Assembly: GCA_900321525.1 (NCBI GenBank)
Contig: ONWL01000046.1
Location: forward strand, 1-8,634
Direction of reading: 5' to 3'
From: an uncultured Eubacteriales bacterium
GTDB lineage: Bacteria > Bacillota > Clostridia > Lachnospirales > Lachnospiraceae
Length of the DNA stretch: 8,634 nucleotides
Under the pieces are notes generated by a model. That model saw only the letters and a program-made list of their open reading frames with translations. It made no database searches and was not told the origin of the DNA. Position 1 is the first letter of the stretch. The number at the start of each line of letters is the position of its first letter. The position numbers and the translations under genes are program-made. Below, in pieces: positions 1-5,350 of this stretch.

Positions 1-183
1 TTAAAATATGTGGATGACGGCAATCTGGAAGCAGGCTGTCAGGTGGCACTGTCGCAGATTGAAAGGGAAGGATATACCAGTCAGCCGGAACTGGATGGAA
101 TGAAGAAGATCATCAAATGTGCCATGGCATGTCATGTGAAAGACTGTAAAGTGGTATTTGAAGAAGCAGCGGGTGACCGGTGA
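1..183 (+). CDS. C-terminal end of a probable AAA-ATPase-like / PD-(D/E)XK nuclease family (DUF1703-type) protein, 5' partial
   Basis: Frame 1 is open from the first base and ends at TGA 181-183, giving the last 60 residues of a protein that starts outside the window. The fragment contains a YVDDGNLEAGCQVALSQI stretch and ends with a KDCKVVFEEA strand. This matches my recollection of the C-terminal part of the large clostridial family with an N-terminal AAA-like ATPase domain and a C-terminal PD-(D/E)XK nuclease-like domain (DUF1703). In that family the segment follows the nuclease core: alanine/glutamine-rich helix, lysine/glycine turn, final beta strand. The catalytic motifs and the Walker motifs would lie upstream and cannot be seen. 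These proteins are common and often multicopy in Lachnospiraceae and their role is poorly known. No clear terminator follows; 73 nt separate it from the next gene. The family call rests on a short tail and is moderately sure; that it is the end of a real gene is likely. Confidence 0.68.
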   Translation, partial: LKYVDDGNLEAGCQVALSQIEREGYTSQPELDGMKKIIKCAMACHVKDCKVVFEEAAGDR

Positions 184-256
184 TAAATTCACACACTCCG
201 TTGGTGCCATTGGAATATGGCGATGAAAATAGAAATACAAAGCAGGAGGTTTTCAA

Positions 257-796
257 ATGGAATTACAAAAAGTATTAGAGGAACGCAGAAGCATCAGGGC
301 TTATGAACCGGGTCGTCAGGTGGAGAAAGCACAGATTGAGCAATTGATTCAGGCAGCCATCTATGCCCCATCATGGAAGAACAGTCAGACAGCTCGTTAT
401 TATGTGGCCATGTCACCGGAAGTGACAGCCCAGATCAGAAAGGAATGTCTGCCAGAGATGAATCAGGCAAAAGTGACAGAGGCGCCAGTGTTGATCGTCA
501 GTACTTTTGTCAGTCACCGCTCCGGATTTGAACGGGATGGCCAGCCCACCAATGAAGTGGGAGAAGGCTGGGGATTTTATGACCTGGGACTGCACAATGA
601 AAATCTGTTGTTGAAGGCCAGAGATCTGGGACTGGATACATTGGTGATGGGGATTCGGGATGCAGAAAAGCTGCGCAGTGTATTGTCGATTCCGGAAGAA
701 GAGGTTATTGTGGCGGTGATTGCGGTAGGATATCGTGCAGTCAATCCTGACATGCCAAAACGAAAAGAAGTGGCGGAGATTGCAAAGTTCTTCTGA
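257..796 (+). CDS. Nitroreductase family protein (FMN-dependent oxidoreductase)
   Basis: This 179-residue protein belongs to the small nitroreductase family, cytoplasmic FMN enzymes that use NAD(P)H to reduce nitro groups, quinones or other electron-poor substrates; the natural substrate here cannot be inferred. Visible landmarks are RRSIRAY at residues 10-16, the N-terminal FMN-phosphate motif; APSWKNSQ at 37-44, typical of the clostridial branch; a GWGFYDLGLHNENLLLKA helix at about 104-121, which packs at the dimer interface; GLDTLVMGI at 125-133; and an AVIAVGY strand at 154-159 leading to the short KRK-containing tail (168-170). The length is normal for the compact group. The ATG at 257 is preceded by AGGAGG at about 244-249 with good spacing. 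The DUF4236 gene starts 36 nt after its stop, so the two are probably co-transcribed, although no functional link is apparent. Family assignment is firm; substrate unknown. Confidence 0.93.
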   Translation: MELQKVLEERRSIRAYEPGRQVEKAQIEQLIQAAIYAPSWKNSQTARYYVAMSPEVTAQIRKECLPEMNQAKVTEAPVLIVSTFVSHRSGFERDGQPTNEVGEGWGFYDLGLHNENLLLKARDLGLDTLVMGIRDAEKLRSVLSIPEEEVIVAVIAVGYRAVNPDMPKRKEVAEIAKFF

Positions 797-816
797 AAAT
801 AGAAACATCATATCAG

Positions 817-823
817 AAAGGAG
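817..823 (+). promoter_or_regulatory. Ribosome binding site that decides the DUF4236 start
   Basis: AAAGGAG lies 9 nt before the ATG at 833 but only 3 nt before the in-frame GTG at 827. The spacing favours ATG 833. The protein then begins MGLNFRKSF, the usual start of DUF4236 proteins, rather than with two extra residues. Confidence 0.8.
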
Positions 824-832
824 CAAGTGGGA

Positions 833-1861
833 ATGGGACTGAATTTTCGGAAAAGTTTTAAACTCTGCAAAGGTGTCCGTGTAAATATTGGGAAAAAGAG
901 TGCCAGTGTCACATTGGGGCCACGGGGCATGCATTATACCATCAGTACGTCTGGCAGACAGACCGCTACGGTAGGCTTGCCGGGAAGTGGTTTGTCCTAC
1001 TCCAAAACCATCAGCAGTGGTACGAAGAAAAACAGGAAAAGTACTGTATCGAAAAAAAATACTTCGAAGGACAGTAAAACAGCCACTTCCGGTTCGACAG
1101 CAGCTACACCCCGCAGTTCTTCTGAAATGCGGAAGGCACGACAGGGACAGGATGCACTGGTTGCATGGAGACAGGAGCACCAGTTGGAACAGACATCATC
1201 GGTACAGCAGATGAGAGAACAGCAGATGGAATTGGCGCAAACAGAATCCGATGTTACAGAAATACTGTCTACTCCAGCGGAAGAGGCGGAAAACTATGAA
1301 GCCTATATTCGGGCAATACGAACATTACACACAGAATGTACAGAGGTAGAATGCTTGCAGGAAAGAGACATTGATGCCTATTTTGCGGCTATTCAGACGG
1401 CTAATCCTTTTGGGGAACTGCTGGAGTACGGCTGTGATTTTGAGTTTGGCACAGAAGATCCCTCCGTGATCGAAGTAGAGTTTCAGGCTATGATTGGAGA
1501 GATTGTACCGATAGAAGAAGTGACATTGACAAAGACAGGGAAGCTTTCCAAAAAAGAGTTGTCAAAGACTGCATACTATGATTTGGCACAGGATTATGTG
1601 TGTAGCTGTACTTTGCGGATTGCCAGAGAACTATTTGCTCTGTTGCCAGTAGACACCGTCTGTGTCCATGTGACCGACCTGCGGATCAACTCTGCCAATG
1701 GACAGGAAGAGACTTGTACCATCCTTTCTGTGCGGTTTGACAGAGAAAATTTTGACCGGATTCGATTCGAATATATTGATCCATCCGATTGCGTATGCAG
1801 TTTTCCTCATCAGATGAAATTTGGCAAGACTACTGGTTTTCATGAAGTAGAACGGGTGTAA
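833..1861 (+). CDS. DUF4236 domain-containing protein with Ser/Thr/Lys linker and conserved C-terminal domain
   Basis: The protein has 342 residues when started at ATG 833 (ribosome binding site AAAGGAG, 9 nt away); a GTG at 827 would add two residues. Residues 1-57 are a clear DUF4236 domain: MGLNFRKSFK, then alternating strands through VRVNIGKKSASVTLGPRGMH, and the GLPGSGLSYS motif at 48-57. Residues 58-98 are low complexity, rich in Ser, Thr and Lys, and probably a flexible basic linker. Residues 99-145 are polar and glutamine-rich, probably helical. Residues 150-342 form a folded, acidic and cysteine-containing region (YVCSCTLRIARELFALLP at 255-272, then VSFDR-like strands and a final FGKTTGFHEVE); I recall similar C-terminal regions in other DUF4236 proteins but know no function for them. 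No signal peptide or membrane segment is seen, so it is probably cytosolic. Function unknown. It follows the nitroreductase by 36 nt. Confidence 0.85.
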   Translation: MGLNFRKSFKLCKGVRVNIGKKSASVTLGPRGMHYTISTSGRQTATVGLPGSGLSYSKTISSGTKKNRKSTVSKKNTSKDSKTATSGSTAATPRSSSEMRKARQGQDALVAWRQEHQLEQTSSVQQMREQQMELAQTESDVTEILSTPAEEAENYEAYIRAIRTLHTECTEVECLQERDIDAYFAAIQTANPFGELLEYGCDFEFGTEDPSVIEVEFQAMIGEIVPIEEVTLTKTGKLSKKELSKTAYYDLAQDYVCSCTLRIARELFALLPVDTVCVHVTDLRINSANGQEETCTILSVRFDRENFDRIRFEYIDPSDCVCSFPHQMKFGKTTGFHEVERV

Positions 1862-1910
1862 AGGGATGATGGGCAGGTTGCAATAAAATCAGCAGAATGT
1901 CGGTTTTTTG

Positions 1911-1939
1911 TTGATTTTCTGTTCATCTTATGGTACAGT
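1911..1939 (+). promoter_or_regulatory. Extended -10 promoter of the purine (ZTP-riboswitch) operon
   Basis: TTGATT at 1911-1916 (-35) is followed after exactly 17 bp by TACAGT at 1934-1939 (-10). A TG at 1931-1932 sits one base before the -10, making it an extended -10 element. Transcription would start near 1946, right before the first paired base of the riboswitch at 1948, which strongly supports the call. Confidence 0.7.
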
Positions 1940-1946
1940 AAACACA

Positions 1947-2047
1947 GTTGGTACAACTGACGGATCAAGTGGAACAGACCACAGGAAGTATCAATGTAGG
2001 AGAGCCGACCGTCTGGGCATTGTGTGTCCGGGACAGTGGGCTTTTTT
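1947..2047 (+). ncRNA. ZTP riboswitch (pfl motif) with overlapping terminator
   Basis: The leader shows the two-part ZTP/pfl architecture. P1 is TTGGTAC (1948-1954) pairing with GTATCAA (1988-1994), seven pairs with one G-U. Inside it lies the conserved internal-loop strand AACTGACG (1955-1962) and P2, GTGG (1969-1972) with CCAC (1979-1982). After a short connector comes the hallmark 3' block CCGTCTGGGCA (2009-2019), close to the consensus CCGCCUGGGCA. That 3' block is also part of the terminator stem, so ligand binding should prevent termination. This class binds the purine intermediates ZMP and ZTP, which accumulate when 10-formyl-tetrahydrofolate is scarce, and switches on purine and one-carbon genes. 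The downstream genes handle AICAR and FAICAR, exactly the expected target. I recognised it by eye; a covariance search was not run. Confidence 0.88.
2004..2047 (+). terminator. Riboswitch-controlled intrinsic terminator
   Basis: A long stem runs from GCC at 2004 to GGC ending at 2041. The inner helix GGGCA (2015-2019) pairs with TGTCC (2024-2028) around the loop TTGTG; GTCT (2011-2014) pairs with the GGGAC side with one bulged G; outer AC and GCC segments pair with GT and GGC. Six T follow at 2042-2047. The 5' arm contains the conserved riboswitch block, so the aptamer and terminator are mutually exclusive. Confidence 0.82.
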
Positions 2048-2090
2048 GGTTCCATGTCAGGAAGCATTTGATCTGCATTCCATGACACCA
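2047..2090 (+). other. Second leader hairpin between terminator and purO-type gene
   Basis: TGTCA-GGAA-GCA (2055-2066) pairs with TGC-TTCC-TGACA (2074-2086) with two single-base bulges around a seven-base loop, and TGG/CCA can extend it outward. No T run follows, so it is not a terminator. It could be read-through mRNA structure; role unknown. Confidence 0.5.
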
Positions 2091-2110
2091 GGGAATCAGT
2101 TACGTTTGAT

Positions 2111-2130
2111 ATGTGCCGTCTGGCGCACAT
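2111..2130 (+). repeat. Perfect 6-bp inverted repeat in the purine leader
   Basis: ATGTGC (2111-2116) and GCACAT (2125-2130) are perfect complements separated by 8 bases, about 60 nt before the start codon of the cyclohydrolase gene. It may be a small mRNA hairpin or a protein-binding dyad. No T run follows. Short enough to be chance. Confidence 0.35.
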
Positions 2131-2190
2131 TGGTGCGTTGGCAGGGTGCATGGGGCTGATACAGCAAATCTTACGAAATGGAGAGAAAGT

Positions 2191-2904
2191 ATGAAACAGT
2201 TATCCATCGAAACCTTATTACAGGAAAATGCCTATCCGGGCAGAGGCATTATCATTGGAAAGACCCCGGATGGCAAACATGCAGTGACCGCATACTTCAT
2301 TATGGGAAGAAGTGAGAACAGTCGTAACCGTGTATTCGTACCTTCTGAGGGCGGTATCCGCACAGAGGCATACGATCCATCCAAGTTAGTAGACCCAAGT
2401 CTGATCATCTACGCACCGGTACGTCTGCTTGGAGACTATACCATCGTGACAAATGGTGACCAGACCGATACCATATATGATCTGATGGCACAGGGACAGA
2501 CCTTCGAGCAGGCACTGCGCACCAGAGAGTTTGAGCCGGACGGACCTAACTATACCCCTCGTATTTCTGGTATTATGAAGATTACGGATGGGATCTTCCA
2601 TTATGCGTTGTCCATCTTAAAGAGCAACAATGGAGATCCGTCTTCCTGCAACCGTTACACCTTTACTTATGAGAATCCGGCAGCAGGGGAGGCTCGTTTC
2701 ATCCACACCTATCAGGAGAATGTAGAGCCGCTGCCAAGCTTTGAGGGAGAACCAAGACTGGTGAATGTACACGATGACATCGAAGAGTTCACCGGCATGA
2801 TCTGGGACAACTTAAACGAAGACAATAAGGTTTCTCTGTTCGTACGTTACATTAACATCGAAACCGGTGCCACCAAGACTCGTATTTTGAATAAGAATGT
2901 ATAG
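2191..2904 (+). CDS. purO: IMP cyclohydrolase, archaeal PurO type
   Basis: This 237-residue cytosolic enzyme should close the FAICAR ring to give IMP, the last step of de novo purine synthesis. It belongs to the PurO-type IMP cyclohydrolase family first known from archaea, unrelated to the cyclohydrolase half of bifunctional PurH. Landmarks shared with archaeal PurO are YPGRGIIIG (15-23), an NRVFVPSEGG stretch (46-55), GDYTIVTNGDQTDTIYD (81-97; archaeal form roughly VSNGSHTDTI) and NYTPRISG (120-127). The clostridial form is somewhat longer than archaeal ones. The start at ATG 2191 has GGAG at 2180-2183 with 7 nt spacing; an in-frame ATG at 2113 would add 26 residues but lies within leader structure and has no binding site. 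It sits under the ZTP riboswitch and precedes a formyltransferase lacking its own cyclohydrolase domain, so the two complete each other. Its TAG stop is formed at the junction with an inserted repeat element; the ancestral stop was probably TAA. Confidence 0.9.
   Translation: MKQLSIETLLQENAYPGRGIIIGKTPDGKHAVTAYFIMGRSENSRNRVFVPSEGGIRTEAYDPSKLVDPSLIIYAPVRLLGDYTIVTNGDQTDTIYDLMAQGQTFEQALRTREFEPDGPNYTPRISGIMKITDGIFHYALSILKSNNGDPSSCNRYTFTYENPAAGEARFIHTYQENVEPLPSFEGEPRLVNVHDDIEEFTGMIWDNLNEDNKVSLFVRYINIETGATKTRILNKNV
2889..2903 (+). repeat. Direct repeat 1 (putative target-site duplication) of the inserted element
   Basis: GAATAAGAATGTATA here encodes the end of the cyclohydrolase and part of its stop codon. 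The identical 15-mer occurs at 3116-3130, directly after the inverted-repeat element. The pair is best read as a target-site duplication of 13-15 bp; the last TA may belong to the element's terminal repeat. Confidence 0.8.
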
Positions 2905-3115
2905 GTAATTGCGAAACTATAACACCGAACGCTTTTCATCAAAATTTTTATTTGAAAAATACGCTTTCGCTTCGGTTTCATGCAACGGTACTAATATTTT
3001 TTATCCCTTATTGCTCAAAAAATAAAGTACCGGCATTCCACAGAGTTTTTTAAATGAAAAATTTCTGATGTACAAGCTGTTTTCTGGGTTGTTCAAGGAG
3101 TTTCGCAATTGCCTA
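2902..3115. mobile_element. MITE-like palindromic element (about 214 bp) inserted between purO and purH
   Basis: The termini are 17-bp inverted repeats with one mismatch: TAGGTAATTGCGAAACT at 2902-2918 and its complement at 3099-3115. Identical 15-bp direct repeats flank it. Inside, two further arms also pair: CATCAAAATTTTTATTTG... (2937-2960) with 3046-3070, and TGC..CGGTACT..TATTTTTT (2981-3002) with AAAAAATA..AGTACCG..GCA (3017-3035), leaving a 14-base central loop at 3003-3016. The whole element can therefore fold into one long interrupted hairpin. It is AT-rich and has no open reading frame of its own. This fits a non-autonomous miniature inverted-repeat element mobilised in trans. The transposase family cannot be named from the ends; 13-15 bp duplications are long. 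Being transcribed within the purine operon, it would form a large hairpin between the two messages. Confidence 0.8.
2981..3035 (+). repeat. Central hairpin of the MITE-like element
   Basis: CGGTACT (2986-2992) pairs with AGTACCG (3026-3032), and TATTTTTT (2995-3002) with AAAAAATA (3017-3024), separated by a 2/1-base internal loop; TGC/GCA extends the base across an AA bulge. The T run is in the 5' arm, not after the stem, so this is not an intrinsic terminator on the + strand. Confidence 0.75.
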
Positions 3116-3130
3116 GAATAAGAATGTATA
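3116..3130 (+). repeat. Direct repeat 2 (putative target-site duplication) of the inserted element
   Basis: An exact copy of the 15-mer at 2889-2903. Joined directly to the upstream coding sequence it would read Asn-Lys-Asn-Val-TAA-TAA, the same C-terminus, followed by AAAAGGAG and the next ATG. This is the reconstructed pre-insertion arrangement. Confidence 0.8.
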
Positions 3131-3146
3131 ATAAAAGGAGTATCGT

Positions 3147-4325
3147 ATGAACGAATTGGTTTTAAAATATGGATGTAATCCAAACCAGAAGCCATCCCGC
3201 ATTTTTATGAATGAGGGTGCAGAGCTTCCCATCACAGTATTAAACGGCAAGCCGGGATATATCAATTTCCTGGATGCATTCAATGGCTGGCAGTTAGTCA
3301 GCGAATTAAAGAAAGCAACCGGACTGCCGGCTGCTACTTCTTTTAAGCATGTCTCTCCGGCAGGTGCCGCAGTGGGTCTTCCACTGTCTGATATTTTAAA
3401 GAAGATTTACTGGGTAGATGACATGGGCGAGCTGACTCCACTGGCGAGTGCATATGCAAGAGCCAGAGGTGCGGATCGTATGTCTTCCTTTGGTGATTTC
3501 ATTGCGCTGTCTGATGTATGTGATGTATGCACTGCTAAGATGATCAAGAGAGAAGTTTCTGATGGCGTCATTGCACCGGGATACGAGCCGGAAGCACTGG
3601 AAATTCTGAAAGCGAAGAAAAAGGGCGGTTACAATGTGATCCAGATTGATCCAGACTATGTACCGGCTGCCATTGAGCGTAAGGAAGTATATGGTGTGAC
3701 TTTTGAGCAGGGCAGAAATGAACTGGTCATTGATGATGCACTGTTTGCTACCATTCCTACCGATACGAAAGAATTGCCGGAGTCTGCAAAGATTGACCTG
3801 ATCATTTCTCTGATTACCTTAAAGTACACCCAGTCTAATTCCGTATGCTATGTAAAAGATGGACAGGCAATCGGAATCGGTGCCGGACAGCAGTCCCGTA
3901 TCCACTGTACCAGACTGGCAGGCAGTAAGGCAGATAACTGGTATCTGCGTCAGAACCCGAAGGTTTTGAACCTGCCGTTCTTAGATTCCATCAAGCGTCC
4001 GGACAGAGACAATGCCATTGACGTATACATCAGCGAGGATTATATGGATGTATTGGCAGATGGGGAATGGGAGAAGATCTTCAAAGTAAAACCGGAAGTG
4101 TTTACCAAGGAAGAGAAGCGTGCCTGGCTGGATACCCTGACCGATGTGGCACTGGGCTCCGATGCCTTCTTCCCATTTGGAGACAACGTAGAACGTGCCC
4201 ACAGAAGTGGTGTAAAGTATATTGCGCAGCCAGGTGGTTCCATCCGGGACGACAATGTGATCGAGGTATGCAATAAATACGGTATCACTATGGCATTTAC
4301 TGGTATCCGCTTATTCCATCACTAA
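3147..4325 (+). CDS. purH: Phosphoribosylaminoimidazolecarboxamide (AICAR) formyltransferase, stand-alone
   Basis: This cytosolic enzyme transfers the formyl group of 10-formyl-THF to AICAR to give FAICAR, the penultimate step of IMP synthesis. The 392 residues match only the AICARFT domain; the MGS-like cyclohydrolase domain of about 200 residues that begins ordinary bifunctional PurH is absent. Landmarks are LKYGCNPNQKPSRIF (6-20), the catalytic Lys-His pair in SFKHVSPAGAAVG (K67-H68), YARARGADRMSSFGDFIALS (103-122), the cysteine-containing VCDVCTAKMIKREVSDGVIAPGYE region, AIGIGAGQQSRIHCT, and the C-terminal DAFFPFGDN, QPGGSIRD and MAFTGIRLFHH blocks. The start ATG has AAAAGGAG at 3133-3140, 6 nt away. 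The missing activity is supplied by the preceding PurO-type gene, and both lie under a ZTP riboswitch that responds to the substrate of this enzyme. The symbol is used for the formyltransferase function only. The inserted element separates the two genes by 242 nt. Confidence 0.95.
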   Translation: MNELVLKYGCNPNQKPSRIFMNEGAELPITVLNGKPGYINFLDAFNGWQLVSELKKATGLPAATSFKHVSPAGAAVGLPLSDILKKIYWVDDMGELTPLASAYARARGADRMSSFGDFIALSDVCDVCTAKMIKREVSDGVIAPGYEPEALEILKAKKKGGYNVIQIDPDYVPAAIERKEVYGVTFEQGRNELVIDDALFATIPTDTKELPESAKIDLIISLITLKYTQSNSVCYVKDGQAIGIGAGQQSRIHCTRLAGSKADNWYLRQNPKVLNLPFLDSIKRPDRDNAIDVYISEDYMDVLADGEWEKIFKVKPEVFTKEEKRAWLDTLTDVALGSDAFFPFGDNVERAHRSGVKYIAQPGGSIRDDNVIEVCNKYGITMAFTGIRLFHH

Positions 4326-4497
4326 ACGCAATTGCGGCAGGAACATGAAAATGCGACTGTTTGGCCCTTTCAAAAATGCAGGGATAGAGAATATCGTATC
4401 GTTGCAAAATATGGTATAGTTGGAGTTTGGAGAAACTTCTTACAGACAAAGGGGTCTGGGCGGTCATTATTATTACACACAAAGTGAATATTCTGTG
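4326..4497 (+). other. Non-coding stretch after purH, before the terminator
   Basis: No convincing gene is seen here. It begins with a perfect 10-bp palindrome, CGCAATTGCG (4327-4336). An extended -10-like TGGTATAGT (4412-4420) is present but lacks a good -35. Two small hairpins follow: GGAGTTT/AAACTTC (4422-4439) and CAGAC/GTCTG (4443-4458). GGCGGT at 4459-4464 repeats the 3' arm of the downstream terminator. It may be a long purH 3' UTR or a small RNA of about 110 nt ending at the terminator. Confidence 0.4.
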
Positions 4498-4537
4498 AAA
4501 AACCGCTTTTTCTTCCAAAAGAAAGGCGGTTTTTTTT
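4498..4537 (+). terminator. Strong intrinsic terminator between purine and ATP synthase operons
   Basis: ACCGC (4502-4506) pairs with GCGGT (4526-4530), continued inward by TTTCTT with AAGAAA around a CCAA loop with one bulge. Eight T follow (4530-4537), and A-rich sequence precedes the stem, so it may also work on the opposite strand. It separates the purine unit from the atp promoter. Confidence 0.88.
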
Positions 4538-4560
4538 CAAATATTTTGTGGGGATTTCTG

Positions 4561-4589
4561 TTGCAACATTTAAGTGTCAGGTGTAGAAT
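4561..4589 (+). promoter_or_regulatory. Promoter of the ATP synthase operon
   Basis: TTGCAA at 4561-4566 (-35) and TAGAAT at 4584-4589 (-10, five of six consensus bases) are spaced by exactly 17 bp. Transcription would start near 4596, giving a leader of about 45 nt to atpB. It is the only good sigma-A-like pair between the terminator and the first gene. Confidence 0.68.
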
Positions 4590-4625
4590 GAGAACTGATT
4601 GATATAGAAATCATAAAATAATCTG

Positions 4626-4632
4626 AAAGGAG
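4626..4632 (+). promoter_or_regulatory. Ribosome binding site supporting the GTG start of atpB
   Basis: AAAGGAG lies 8 nt before GTG 4641. An ATG at 4633 is out of frame and only one base from the site, so GTG 4641 is the credible start. Confidence 0.75.
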
Positions 4633-4640
4633 ATGAGCGT

Positions 4641-5324
4641 GTGGAGCAATTAGCAGAGGAATTGCAGGAGCAGCTGGACTGTGCGACAGTGTTTTATATT
4701 GGACCTTACGGCATCAAAGAATCCATTGTCGTCACCTGGATCATCATGGCATTCATTGCGTTGGTGTGTTTTTTGATGACACGCAAGTTAGAGCCGGATC
4801 CAACCAAGGTGTCAAAACGGCAGCTGATTGTAGAAACCGCAGTAGATGGTCTGCGCAATCTTGTTCACGGCATTGTGGGCGAAGAAGCAAAAGAATACGG
4901 ACCATACCTGATGGCAGTGGTATTGTATTTGGGAATCTCTAATATCATTGGGTTGGTTGGATTTAAACCACCTACCAAGGATTTGAATGTGACTGCCGGC
5001 CTGGCATTGATGAGTATTATCCTCATCCAGTATGCCGGTATTCATAAGAAAGGGGTAAAAGGTTGGCTGCACAGCTTTATTGAGCCGGTAGGCATTATGC
5101 TTCCCTTTAATCTGTTGGAGCTGGTCATCAAGCCGGTATCCCTTTGTATGCGACTGTTTGGAAATGTACTCGGTGCATTTGTCATCATGGAGTTGATCAA
5201 GGCAATTCTGCCGGTTGGTCTTCCCATTCCATTCAGTATGTATTTTGATATTTTCGATGGTCTGATTCAGGCCTATGTATTTATCTTTTTAACCGGTCTG
5301 TACATCAAAGAAGCGGTTGAGTAA
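4641..5324 (+). CDS. atpB: F1Fo ATP synthase subunit a
   Basis: This 227-residue membrane protein forms the stator half-channels through which ions reach and leave the c-ring. Hydrophobic segments are visible at about 29-46, 87-107, 117-134, 150-163, 172-192 and 204-222, which fits the subunit a fold. The key motif is SLCMRLFGNVLGAF (167-180): Arg171 corresponds to the essential stator arginine (E. coli Arg210), followed by the family's RLFGN. The last helix contains GLIQAYVFIFLTGLYIKEA, with Gln210 in the place of the conserved glutamine of E. coli. The protein is short compared with proteobacterial subunit a but normal for Firmicutes. The GTG start is supported by AAAGGAG 8 nt upstream. It is first in the operon; no atpI is seen before it, the upstream 100 nt being promoter and terminator. 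atpE starts 26 nt after its stop. Confidence 0.96.
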   Translation: MEQLAEELQEQLDCATVFYIGPYGIKESIVVTWIIMAFIALVCFLMTRKLEPDPTKVSKRQLIVETAVDGLRNLVHGIVGEEAKEYGPYLMAVVLYLGISNIIGLVGFKPPTKDLNVTAGLALMSIILIQYAGIHKKGVKGWLHSFIEPVGIMLPFNLLELVIKPVSLCMRLFGNVLGAFVIMELIKAILPVGLPIPFSMYFDIFDGLIQAYVFIFLTGLYIKEAVE

Positions 5325-5350
5325 GTCAGCTAGAAAAGGAGACGAGAGAA

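Noticed and set aside
201..235. Promoter for the nitroreductase gene (TTGGTG ... TGAAAA)
   Set aside because: The -10 is poor at the correct spacing and no better pair is found in the 73-nt gap; transcription may come from upstream.
413..1180. Long open frame on the - strand across the nitroreductase and DUF4236 genes
   Set aside because: It lies opposite two well-supported + strand genes, its peptide is Cys/Ser/His-rich with no family features, and it has no ribosome binding site. It is a shadow frame.
1885..1918. AAAATCAGC / GTTGATTTT inverted repeat after the DUF4236 gene as a terminator
   Set aside because: The stem is almost all A-T with a 16-base loop, no clear T run follows, and it overlaps the -35 of the purine promoter. 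It could be an operator, but the evidence is too weak.
2113..2190. Upstream extension of the cyclohydrolase gene to ATG 2113
   Set aside because: The 26 extra residues (MPSGAHWCVG...) are unlike the PurO family, the ATG lies within an inverted repeat, and ATG 2191 has a proper ribosome binding site.
3001..3195. Minus-strand open frame inside the inserted element
   Set aside because: It spans the palindrome and the purH start, has no family features, and the element is non-autonomous in form; not a transposase.
4420..4602. 60-residue open frame MEFGETSYRQ... across the terminator
   Set aside because: It runs through a strong intrinsic terminator and the atp promoter and encodes a low-complexity peptide from the T-run; not a credible gene.
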